Below the pieces are notes generated by a model. The model searched no databases. It was not told the origin of the DNA and worked only from the letters and a program-made list of their open reading frames with translations. Below are positions 1-5,270 of a stretch of 6,625 bases of DNA, piece after piece; the first letter of the stretch is position 1, and each line of letters opens with the position of its first letter. Source of the DNA: Deltaproteobacteria bacterium (GTDB lineage Bacteria > Desulfobacterota > Dissulfuribacteria > Dissulfuribacterales > UBA3076); assembly GCA_027004315.1 (NCBI GenBank), contig JALTHV010000329.1, forward strand, positions 1-6,625. The letters run 5' to 3'. The position numbers and the translations under genes were made by a program.

Positions 1-68
1 CCTGAAGATGGGGTTTTAGTGTAACTTCTATACGAGAGGGCATGGATTCTCCAACAATCAAGATATTG

Positions 69-76
69 TATTTGTC
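69..76. repeat. 8-bp target site duplication, left copy
   Basis: TATTTGTC lies directly outside the left end of the 77-280 element and is repeated exactly at 281-288 outside the right end. The length matches IS66-type insertion. Confidence 0.8.
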
Positions 77-280
77 GTAACTTCTCAATAAGTTGGGGCA
101 TTATTTTTGGTAACCGATCATATTCTCCCCGGCCAGCGGTAGCTTTTTTCAGGGTTTCAGGAGCATCGCTTGATGCACAAGATCAGGGCACTCTGCCCAT
201 TAATCCGCACTGAAACCCTGAAAAAAGCTACCGCTGGCCGGAGACGCGAACGGTTACGCCAGAACTTATTGAGAAGTTAC
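77..280. mobile_element. IS66-type MITE (204 bp, non-coding)
   Basis: The two ends are perfect 18-bp inverted repeats: GTAACTTCTCAATAAGTT at 77-94 and its exact reverse complement at 263-280. The sequence immediately outside is an exact 8-bp direct repeat, TATTTGTC, at 69-76 and 281-288; the bases beyond it differ, so the duplication is exactly 8 bp. GTAA ends and 8-bp target duplications are hallmarks of the IS66 family. The element holds no transposase and is far too short for one, so it is best read as a non-autonomous derivative mobilised by an IS66 transposase elsewhere in the genome. Its interior is the palindromic repeat described separately. Family assignment rests on ends and duplication length only. 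Confidence 0.82.
110..257. repeat. Palindromic core repeat, copy 1 (GTAACCG ends)
   Basis: Inside the 77-280 MITE lies a second unit that begins GTAACCG (110) and ends CGGTTAC (257). Its core is a perfect 32-bp inverted repeat, 129-160 against 210-241, around a 49-nt loop. The loop itself has two small perfect hairpins: GCATC/GATGC (163-167, 172-176) and GGGCA/TGCCC (186-190, 194-198). A related copy is at 3344-3489. The unit also has GTAA-type ends, so it may be another IS66-mobilised MITE nested in the outer one, or the internal part of a longer family. No direct repeat flanks the inner ends. Confidence 0.7.
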
Positions 281-288
281 TATTTGTC
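281..288. repeat. 8-bp target site duplication, right copy
   Basis: This is an exact copy of 69-76, flanking the right end of the 77-280 element. The intact duplication suggests that the insertion is fairly recent, or at least not rearranged. Confidence 0.8.
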
Positions 289-492
289 CACCAGATTCCC
301 CCAGGGTTTCAGGAATAAAGGGGAACCTTTATAATACGGATTCGTGTAACTGGACAGACTGGTAGTTCTTTATCCGATTTTTGCCGTTCTGTCCATCTGA
401 GATGATCAAATTTGTCGATCATATCCTTTTAGAGTATATCTATCACCGATCTAGCCCGAGCAATTTACATGGAGGTTATACCTTAAGGCCCT
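289..492. other. Intergenic leader upstream of lptF
   Basis: No gene is supported here. It contains a 13-bp match to the palindromic core repeat (302-314), a TATAAT hexamer at 330-335 without a convincing -35 box, and an 8-bp inverted repeat TGGACAGA/TCTGTCCA (351-358, 388-395) that could form a hairpin or bind a regulator. The lptF promoter candidate at 412-440 is listed separately. GGAGGT at 471-476 is 16 bases from the lptF start, which is long for a ribosome binding site. The closer AAGG at 485-488 is only 4 bases away, so translation signals look weak. Confidence 0.45.
412..440 (+). promoter_or_regulatory. Candidate sigma70 promoter for lptF-lptG-nth
   Basis: TTGTCG at 412-417 (4 of 6 consensus positions) and TATATC at 435-440 (4 of 6) are separated by 17 bp, the optimal spacing. 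The site lies about 50 bp before the lptF start. Each box is only a partial match, so this is a moderate candidate. Confidence 0.35.
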
Positions 493-1593
493 ATGTCTCT
501 GTTGTCCAGGATGATATTAAAGGAGATGATCCCCCCGTTTTTGTTCTCCTTTTGTGCATTGAGCATCTTTTTGTTGCTGGCCAGTCTGCTACACCTCTCG
601 GGGACCCTGGTCAAGACAGGCATAAGGCCTGTGGAATTGCTTAAATTTGCCGGCCTGCTACTTCCAACATTTTGGTCTCTGGTCCTGCCTATGGCCACGT
701 TGTTAGGGGTACTCCTGGGATTTTTGAGCCTGTCCAAAGACAATGAGATAATTGCACTCTTCGCCTGCGGCATAGGGCCAAAGAGACTCATTATACCTGT
801 AATTGCCGTCTCAGTGATATCCTGGTTATTGAGCCTCTTTATATCGGTCTATGTGATTCCAAGGGCAAAGACGGCATACAGAGACCTCTTCAGGGAATTG
901 ATTGAACATAGGCTGGCCAGGGGGATCCCTGGAAAGGTCTTTTTTAGCCCCATGCCCGGTCTTACTATATACGTCGATAAGAGTCTGGATCAGGGTCATC
1001 GTCTTAAAGGAGTTTATATCCGGGATGCCAGAAGGCACAAGGTGGCCAATCAGATCCTGGCACGGAAGGGAAAATTATTTGCCCAGCCGGGTGGTAGAGA
1101 GGTGGTCTTGCAACTGAGCCAGGGCGTGCTGAGCCACGTAAGTAACGACTACAGAGAGAGTGACACCATTGATTTTGACTCATATTCCCTCGTCCTCAGC
1201 CTGGCAGCTAAGGATCGTGAACCGTCAAGGGGTGAGCTGGGCATGGGAGATTTGCTGAAGGTAGCCTCAAATCCAAATACCTCTCACAGAGTGAGATGGC
1301 ATTATATCACAGAATTTCACAAGCGTCTGGCAATACCTCTAGGGGCACTGATCCTGGGCATAATGGCCGCTCCTATGGGTATATTCTTTGGAAGGGCCGG
1401 GCTTTCAGGAGGAATTGCCCTGGGTCTCGCGGCATTTATGGTCTACTATCTTTCCATGCTTTTTGGAGAAAATCTGGCCAGTACAGGCACAATTTCACCT
1501 GCGGTTGCCTTATGGGCACCCGATTTTATCTTTTCCGGCATAGCGGCTGGGCTAATAGTCCTTTTGAATAAAAGGGGCCCGTTGAGGGCCTGA
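493..1593 (+). CDS. lptF: LPS export ABC transporter permease LptF
   Basis: This is an LptF-type permease of the LptB2FG complex, which extracts lipopolysaccharide from the inner membrane and passes it to the LptC-LptA bridge. The 366-residue length is normal for the family. The order is classic: three N-terminal membrane segments (about residues 15-36, 52-80, 98-124), a periplasmic beta-jellyroll domain (about 125-270), then three C-terminal segments (about 279-300, 306-327, 337-358). The cytoplasmic loop after segment 2 (SKDNEIIALFACGI, 81-94) matches the coupling helix that contacts LptB, with its conserved Glu. EFHKRLAIPLGAL (274-286) and the GRAGLSGGIALGL stretch (300-312) are typical of LptF rather than LptG. 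The ATG at 493 gives the family-like N-terminus MSLLSRMILKE. lptG follows after 3-12 bases and nth after that, indicating one transcription unit. Confidence 0.93.
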   Translation: MSLLSRMILKEMIPPFLFSFCALSIFLLLASLLHLSGTLVKTGIRPVELLKFAGLLLPTFWSLVLPMATLLGVLLGFLSLSKDNEIIALFACGIGPKRLIIPVIAVSVISWLLSLFISVYVIPRAKTAYRDLFRELIEHRLARGIPGKVFFSPMPGLTIYVDKSLDQGHRLKGVYIRDARRHKVANQILARKGKLFAQPGGREVVLQLSQGVLSHVSNDYRESDTIDFDSYSLVLSLAAKDREPSRGELGMGDLLKVASNPNTSHRVRWHYITEFHKRLAIPLGALILGIMAAPMGIFFGRAGLSGGIALGLAAFMVYYLSMLFGENLASTGTISPAVALWAPDFIFSGIAAGLIVLLNKRGPLRA

Positions 1594-1605
1594 CAGGTGT
1601 CTAAA

Positions 1606-2679
1606 ATGACTATAATCAGCCGCTACCTGGTCCAGAGATTTCTTGTAATGCTGGGATTGATCTTCCCAGGATTGATAGGATTTTATCTCCTGGTCGAGAT
1701 CTTTGAACGTCTGGATAACTTTATTGAGGCCAATGCCCCCATATCCCTGGCCTTTGTCTATTTTTCCCTTACCATACCCCAAATCTTTTATGAATTTGCC
1801 CCCTTGGCTGTCCTGCTTGCAGGGCTCCTTACCATCTCCTTGCTTTCAAAACACATGGAATTACTTGCCCTGTCCTCCATAGGGGTAAGGCCACAGAAGA
1901 TAATGTTGCCCTTCTTTCTTGTGGCATTTCCTCTATCAATAGTACTGGTCCTCTTGCAGGTCTCCTGGATCCCTAGGATGACTGCGAAGGCACAGACGGT
2001 AATGCAGGTAGAGGTCGAAAAGAATCCACCAAAAGGTACGCTACAGGGCAACAGGCTCTTTTATCTGGGGGATAACTGCATATGGTCCGCAGAACTTGGG
2101 GACCCAAATGCCTATAGACTGGAAGGCGTGCAGTGGCTTTCATTTGACAGAAACTACAGGATTACCCGGCTCGTGGCAGCAAAAGAGGCCGTATACTCAG
2201 GCAAGAAATGGATCTTTAGGCACGGACTCAGCAAAGAGAGAATGGGGGGAAAGTACCTCGTGAGGCCTTTTGATTCTCTGGATCTCAAGCTCGCAGAAGT
2301 CCCAGCAGACTTTGTTGCTGTTGAGACACCCCCTAAACAGATGGATATGGCCTCTCTCTGGAACAGAATTCAGAGATTAAAAGAGGCTGGGTATTCAGCA
2401 AAAGAACAAGAAGTTGTATTGTGGGGCCAGCTTTTATATCCGTTTTTGGGGTGCAGTCTGCTTTTTATCGGGCTGCTTTTCATGCTGTCCAACGAGCGTG
2501 GAGGCCTGGCCCTGGGGCTCAGCCTGGGATTGATTATTGGTTTTACTACATGGATAGTCTGGAATTTTGCCCTCACTCTAAGCAGGACCAGCAAGATTCC
2601 GGCCTTTCTCGGCCCTATGGCAGTCCATCTTATACTTATAGCCATGGGGCTTGTATTGATGAGACGATTGAGGTTTTGA
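1606..2679 (+). CDS. lptG: LPS export ABC transporter permease LptG
   Basis: This is the partner permease of LptF; the two form the transmembrane heterodimer through which LptB-driven LPS extraction occurs. From the ATG it has 357 residues, with membrane segments at about 11-33, 57-81, 99-124, 277-296, 300-324 and 333-352 and a periplasmic jellyroll between about 125 and 270. The coupling-helix equivalent is SKHMELLALSSIGV (81-94), with the expected Glu. The start is ambiguous. The ATG at 1606 gives MTIISRYL, which matches the usual LptG N-terminus and has ACAGG 8 bases upstream. An in-frame GTG at 1597 has GAGGG at 1584-1588 and would add three residues. Being the second permease next to lptF supports LptG. 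The very short spacing on both sides indicates co-transcription with lptF and nth. Confidence 0.9.
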   Translation: MTIISRYLVQRFLVMLGLIFPGLIGFYLLVEIFERLDNFIEANAPISLAFVYFSLTIPQIFYEFAPLAVLLAGLLTISLLSKHMELLALSSIGVRPQKIMLPFFLVAFPLSIVLVLLQVSWIPRMTAKAQTVMQVEVEKNPPKGTLQGNRLFYLGDNCIWSAELGDPNAYRLEGVQWLSFDRNYRITRLVAAKEAVYSGKKWIFRHGLSKERMGGKYLVRPFDSLDLKLAEVPADFVAVETPPKQMDMASLWNRIQRLKEAGYSAKEQEVVLWGQLLYPFLGCSLLFIGLLFMLSNERGGLALGLSLGLIIGFTTWIVWNFALTLSRTSKIPAFLGPMAVHLILIAMGLVLMRRLRF

Positions 2680-2682
2680 GGT

Positions 2683-3321
2683 ATGGATGAAAAGGAACGC
2701 GTACAGAAGGTACTGGAGATACTTGAGAACACATATCCAGGTGCCCACATAGCACTCAAGTCCAGGACCCCTTTCCAGTTACTGGTAACGGTTATGCTCT
2801 CGGCCCAGTGTACTGATGTCAGGGTAAATAAGGTTACTCCCGCCCTGTTTGAAAGATTTCCGGACGTCAAGAGCATGTCAGAGGCCTCTATAGAGGAGCT
2901 GGAAAATCTCATAAGATCTACCGGCTTTTTTCGGAACAAGGCCAAAAATATAAAGGCGGCCTCAAGGCTTATCCTGGAACGTTTTGGGGGAGAGATTCCA
3001 AGGACCATGAAAGATATGCTCAGGCTCCCTGGTGTAGCAAGAAAGACGGCAAACATTGTCCTATATAATGCCTATGGAGTGATCGCCGGCATAGCGGTGG
3101 ATACCCATGTAAAGCGCCTTTCCAGGCGTCTGGGTATGACCAATGAACTCAATGCAGTAAAGATAGAGCGTGACCTTATGACCATAGTCCCCAGGAAGGA
3201 CTGGGGTAAGATATCTTACGTCCTGATCGACCACGGAAGGCAGATATGCACGGCCAGGAAACCAAGGTGTCCTGAGTGCCCTGTGAGGGATATCTGCCCA
3301 TCGGCCAGTCAATTCGCATGA
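2683..3321 (+). CDS. nth: Endonuclease III (base-excision repair glycosylase/AP lyase)
   Basis: This bifunctional DNA glycosylase removes oxidised pyrimidines and nicks the abasic site. It has 212 residues, the normal length for Nth. The helix-hairpin-helix motif LPGVARKTANIVL contains the catalytic Lys (K121), and the catalytic Asp lies in VDTHVKRLS (D140). The C-terminus carries the complete 4Fe-4S ligand set C-x6-C-x2-C-x5-C (C189, C196, C199, C205). LSAQCTDVRVNKVTPALF (39-56) is the typical substrate-side helix region. The start at 2683 is 3 bases after the lptG stop, with GAGG at 2670-2673 as ribosome binding site, so it is the last gene of the lptFG operon. No functional link to LPS export is implied; this looks like simple co-transcription. 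Confidence 0.95.
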   Translation: MDEKERVQKVLEILENTYPGAHIALKSRTPFQLLVTVMLSAQCTDVRVNKVTPALFERFPDVKSMSEASIEELENLIRSTGFFRNKAKNIKAASRLILERFGGEIPRTMKDMLRLPGVARKTANIVLYNAYGVIAGIAVDTHVKRLSRRLGMTNELNAVKIERDLMTIVPRKDWGKISYVLIDHGRQICTARKPRCPECPVRDICPSASQFA

Positions 3322-3343
3322 CGTTCTCGCCTATACACGCTGC

Positions 3344-3489
3344 GTAACTGTTCACGTCCCCGGCCAGCGGTAGCTTTTTTTCAGGGTTTCAGGAGCATTG
3401 CTTGATGCACAAGATCAGGGCACTCTGTATATTAATCCGCACTGAAACCCTTCAAAATGCTACTGCTGGCCGGGGACGTAGACGGTTAC
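3344..3489. mobile_element. Palindromic MITE-like repeat, copy 2
   Basis: This is a second copy of the core repeat seen at 110-257. It starts GTAACTG (3344), ends CGGTTAC (3489), and its imperfect inverted-repeat arms of about 48 bp surround the same loop. Comparing the shared core by eye (129-241 against 3360-3473) gives about 8 substitutions and one single-base indel. Most changes lie in the right arm and the second loop hairpin, so this copy is more decayed and its arms no longer pair perfectly. Flanking octamers (CACGCTGC and AAAATGAT) do not match, so no target duplication is visible. It begins 22 bases after the nth stop and could also act as an imperfect transcriptional barrier. Confidence 0.68.
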
Positions 3490-3550
3490 AAAATGATATT
3501 AATATTATAGATTTTGACACATTTGCGCACCTATTTTTAGGTACGGAAGA
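3490..3550. other. AT-rich spacer before the cassette array
   Basis: No gene is seen. This short stretch joins the MITE to the first attC-like site. It contains TTTGACAC (3513-3520), which also occurs at the vapBC promoter (3628-3635), but no -10 box at a suitable distance. No integron integrase or recognisable attI site lies between nth and the first attC. Confidence 0.4.
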
Positions 3551-3608
3551 AGCTAACATAGCAAATGCAGCCGACTCGTAAACTCGCGGCTGATTAGCGG
3601 CGTCTGCT
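3551..3608 (+). other. attC-like recombination site 1 (degenerate right end)
   Basis: The left R box AGCTAAC (3551-3557) should pair with GTTAGCT but the right end reads GTCTGCT (3602-3608), so the conserved G-TT cleavage triplet is altered to GTC. The L boxes pair well: left AAAT(G)CAGCCG(A)C against right CGGCTGATTA, leaving an extra G and an extra A on the left arm, as in classical attC sites. The unpaired spacer is about 3 nt per side. It would be the attC of a cassette whose gene is no longer present upstream. The altered right R box suggests reduced or lost activity. Confidence 0.66.
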
Positions 3609-3628
3609 GTAAAAAAAGTACCCTAAAT

Positions 3629-3657
3629 TTGACACCCAGTCCAAACGAGTTTATACT
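3629..3657 (+). promoter_or_regulatory. Sigma70-type promoter of the vapB-vapC cassette
   Basis: A perfect TTGACA (3629-3634) is followed by a 17-bp spacer and TATACT (3652-3657, 5 of 6). Transcription would begin near 3664, about 30 bases before the antitoxin start. A cassette-borne promoter is expected for toxin-antitoxin cassettes, which must be expressed wherever they sit in an array. Confidence 0.75.
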
Positions 3658-3671
3658 GCAAAATATAAACT
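3648..3671. promoter_or_regulatory. Palindromic operator candidate overlapping the vapBC promoter
   Basis: AGTTTATA (3648-3655) and its exact reverse complement TATAAACT (3664-3671) are separated by 8 bp. The palindrome covers the -10 box and the predicted start point. Type II antitoxins, alone or bound to their toxin, usually bind such palindromes to repress their own operon, so this is a plausible VapB/VapBC autoregulatory site. Binding itself is inference. Confidence 0.6.
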
Positions 3672-3695
3672 TCGTATTGTGTAGGGGTAAAAACA

Positions 3696-3929
3696 ATGAA
3701 AGCGACAGCCAAGGATCTGAGATTCCACGCCAAAGAATTAATTGAAACCGTTAAAAGAGGTGAAGAGGTCGTTATTACCTTTCGAGGGAGGCCATGTGCC
3801 AAACTGATCCCTTTTGAGAATAAAAAAAGGGAAACATCAAAACATCCGTTATTTGGAATGTGGAAGGATCATGAGCAATCTTCTAACGTAGATGAGTATG
3901 TAAGAAGTTTAAGAAAAGGACGTTTCTAA
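3696..3929 (+). CDS. vapB: Phd/YefM-family (VapB-type) antitoxin
   Basis: This 77-residue antitoxin is predicted to bind and neutralise the VapC RNase encoded next to it. The N-terminal part (MKATAKDLRFHAKELIETVKR, then GEEVVITFRGRPCAKLIPF to about residue 40) is the Phd/YefM DNA-binding fold. The C-terminal tail (WKDHEQSSNVDEYVRSLRKGRF, 56-77) is the kind that wraps the PIN toxin. AGGGGT at 3683-3688 is a good ribosome binding site, 7 bases before the ATG. The stop overlaps the vapC start by one base (TAATG), which indicates translational coupling. An upstream promoter with a palindrome suggests autorepression. Family level is confident; the symbol is assigned because of the PIN-domain partner. 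Confidence 0.86.
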   Translation: MKATAKDLRFHAKELIETVKRGEEVVITFRGRPCAKLIPFENKKRETSKHPLFGMWKDHEQSSNVDEYVRSLRKGRF

Positions 3930-4309
3930 TGGTCTTGGTCGACACAGATGTCCTTATCTGGTATTTGCGAGGGAATGAAAAAGCATATAAGACCATAGAA
4001 AACCTCGAAAGCTTTTCAATTTCTGTTGTTACATACATGGAACTTGTTCAAGGGATGAGAAACAAAAAAGAACTGAACAGTCTCCGCCAAGCTCTACACG
4101 CCTGGAATTGTGAAATTTTATATATTACGGAAGGAATATCTGCAAAAGCCATGTTTGAAGTTGAGCAGCATTTCTTGAGCCACGCTATGCAACTTGCCGA
4201 TGCTCTTATTGGTTCCACAGCTATTGTCCATGGTCTTCCTTTGCTAACAGGCAATGATAAACACTACAAAATAATGAAAGGACTTCTTATCAAGAGGTTT
4301 CGTCAGTAA
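3929..4309 (+). CDS. vapC: VapC-type PIN-domain toxin (RNase)
   Basis: This 126-residue PIN-domain protein is expected to be a Mg2+-dependent RNase toxin. The acidic active-site residues are visible in order: D5 (with D7) in LVDTDVLIWYLRG, E38 in YMELVQG, D91 in QLADALIGSTA, and D110 in LLTGNDKHY. Length and motif spacing are normal for VapC, with no sign of truncation. It begins inside the antitoxin stop codon, with AAAGGA (3915-3920) 8 bases upstream as ribosome binding site. With vapB it fills integron cassette A, bounded by attC-like sites at 3551-3608 and 4333-4404. Its likely role is cassette or array maintenance by post-segregational killing, possibly also stress or phage response; the latter is speculation. 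Confidence 0.9.
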   Translation: MVLVDTDVLIWYLRGNEKAYKTIENLESFSISVVTYMELVQGMRNKKELNSLRQALHAWNCEILYITEGISAKAMFEVEQHFLSHAMQLADALIGSTAIVHGLPLLTGNDKHYKIMKGLLIKRFRQ

Positions 4310-4317
4310 CCTCTTGA
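4290..4317 (+). terminator. 10-bp hairpin at the vapC stop codon
   Basis: TCAAGAGGTT (4290-4299) and AACCTCTTGA (4308-4317) form a perfect stem with an 8-nt loop that includes the first base of the vapC stop codon. No U-tract follows, only an A-rich stretch, so it is at best a weak terminator. It may instead stabilise the mRNA 3' end. Confidence 0.35.
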
Positions 4318-4332
4318 AATAAATAAGAAAAC

Positions 4333-4404
4333 AGCGAGCAATTCATTGCACCTGACCACTATTCCGCTGCGCTCCATAGCGGCAGGTGAATTCTGACGTT
4401 AGCT
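4333..4404 (+). other. attC-like recombination site 2
   Basis: The right R box is GTTAGCT (4398-4404), close to the GTTRRRY consensus; the left is AGCGAGC (4333-4339), complementary at 5 of 7 positions. The L boxes pair as ATT(G)CACCTG(A)CC against GGCAGGTGAAT, again with an extra G and A on the left arm spaced six bases apart, as at sites 1 and 3. The apex is a hairpin CCGCT/AGCGG (4364-4368, 4378-4382). Cleavage would fall between 4398 and 4399, ending the vapBC cassette. Confidence 0.78.
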
Positions 4405-4417
4405 AAAGGGAACAATA

Positions 4418-4882
4418 ATGTCAGAAGGAAAAATAGAATATTCATTTAAATGTAATGGATTAGAATTAAGAGCAATAGAGATTCCTTTAGGATTAGACTT
4501 AGTTCCTTATGTAGCTATAGAAACAATTGACGATGATGTTTTAAGAGCTACATTTGCAACAAAGAATATTTATTCTGAGAAGGAAGCCAGAGGTATTACC
4601 GATCATCTAATTGAAAAACTAACAGAAAGGCTAAGTTTCTTTTTAAATACAGCTGTAACAAAACCTGTTTTTACAAGTTCGTCATTGCTATATAAACTAG
4701 ATGAAGCTAAAAAAGGAAAACATGGTTTTAAAGTTATTTCAGCTATTGAATTAGATGGAATTATTCGAGTTATTGTCAAACCGGGCGAGAAAAAACGGGA
4801 AGATATAATTTCCTTTTTAAAAAATCCACCTGTAGCAAATGAATTATTACTATCCGAATTTGCATACTCATTAACCCAGTGA
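4418..4882 (+). CDS. Hypothetical cassette protein, probably truncated
   Basis: This open frame encodes 154 residues, and I do not recognise the family. It has no signal peptide or membrane segment; the sequence alternates charged and hydrophobic stretches like a soluble mixed alpha/beta protein, and it is lysine- and isoleucine-rich with AT-rich codons unlike lptFG. The start lies 14 bases after the attC right end, with AAAGGGA (4405-4411) as ribosome binding site, the usual layout of a cassette gene. The frame ends at TGA 4880-4882, but the same frame continues with protein-like sequence, and a second frame then runs to TAA 5170-5172, 3 bases before the next attC. The original gene therefore probably spanned 4418-5172 and this is its N-terminal part. 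Whether the 154-residue product is functional cannot be told. Confidence 0.6.
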   Translation: MSEGKIEYSFKCNGLELRAIEIPLGLDLVPYVAIETIDDDVLRATFATKNIYSEKEARGITDHLIEKLTERLSFFLNTAVTKPVFTSSSLLYKLDEAKKGKHGFKVISAIELDGIIRVIVKPGEKKREDIISFLKNPPVANELLLSEFAYSLTQ

Positions 4883-5172
4883 GATAACTTGGCGAAATTC
4901 ATGCCTCTATATAACCTGATTTTGCAAATAGCTGGTGATTCACAAAAAAAGTTGATGAAACCATCAAAAAGTACGATCCAAGTGTTATCGTCATAAAAAT
5001 AAAAAGAAAGGTTAACGGAATAGAAAAAGATTTTGAAGAAACAATTTATACGAAATTAAGAAATGAAATTGCTCATAAACGTGATGGGGTCGGCAAACAA
5101 GATACAATTAAAAAAATCAAGGATAATTTACCACAATTCGTTGAAATAGTGAAAAAGGCGGTCCTTGACTAA
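4883..5172 (+). pseudogene. Disrupted 3' part of the cassette B gene, HEPN-like C-terminus
   Basis: Downstream of the TGA at 4880-4882 the same frame reads on as DNLAKFMPLYNLILQIAGDSQKK to the A7 run at 4944-4950. Sense then continues in the -1 frame (VDETIKKYDPSV, starting at 4951) to TAA 5170-5172. Adding one A to the run would restore a single frame, so a one-base loss from an A8 run is the simplest cause. The C-terminal part contains KLRNEIAHKRDGVG, an R-x4-H motif like that of HEPN-domain ribonucleases, in a helical, lysine-rich context. HEPN proteins are common in toxin-antitoxin and anti-phage systems; that role here is inference. Repairing both lesions gives a protein of about 250 residues that fills the cassette exactly. 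The A-AAA-AAG heptamer in the zero frame is also a known -1 slippery site, but the upstream TGA argues for decay. Confidence 0.62.
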
Positions 5173-5175
5173 AAA

Positions 5176-5237
5176 AGCTAACCACATTTTGCACCGGACG
5201 CAAAAAAAAGCATGCGCCAGTGAAAATAGCGTTTGCT
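5176..5237 (+). other. attC-like recombination site 3
   Basis: This is the clearest of the four. The R boxes are AGCTAAC (5176-5182) and GTTTGCT (5231-5237), complementary at 6 of 7 positions. The unpaired spacers are CAC and AGC. The L boxes pair as ATTTT(G)CACCGG(A)CGC against GCGCCAGTGAAAAT, with one mismatch and the same extra G and A on the left arm. The terminal loop is a short A-rich stretch (5202-5212). The site begins 3 bases after the stop of the cassette B gene and ends about 33 bases before the RelE-like start, as expected for a cassette boundary. Confidence 0.82.
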
Positions 5238-5270
5238 ATTAGAATAATGGATCCGAGCATTAGTAACAGG

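Noticed and set aside
21..29. GTAACTTCT at 21-29, identical to the first nine bases of the MITE end at 77
   Set aside because: The match stops after nine bases with no partner end or duplication; it may be chance.
330..335. Perfect TATAAT hexamer as the lptF promoter
   Set aside because: No reasonable -35 box lies 15-19 bp upstream; kept only as a note in the leader description.
483..791. Open frames antisense to or out of frame with lptF, lptG and nth (for example the 228-codon minus-strand frame at 2370-3056)
   Set aside because: They lie wholly over well-supported genes, have no family resemblance and no independent start signals; the lptFG and nth proteins explain this sequence.
110..3489. 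CRISPR or tandem repeat array
   Set aside because: There are only two palindromic copies, about 3.2 kb apart, with no regular spacers; the attC-like sites differ in sequence and length.
4880..4882. TGA as a selenocysteine codon in the cassette B gene
   Set aside because: No selenoprotein family resemblance and no evident SECIS-like hairpin directly after it, and a second lesion follows downstream; simple decay is more likely.
5220..5270. N-terminal extension of the RelE-like toxin to 5220
   Set aside because: The extension runs through the right part of attC site 3, and family members begin at the MKYKIEF position, so 5271 is preferred.
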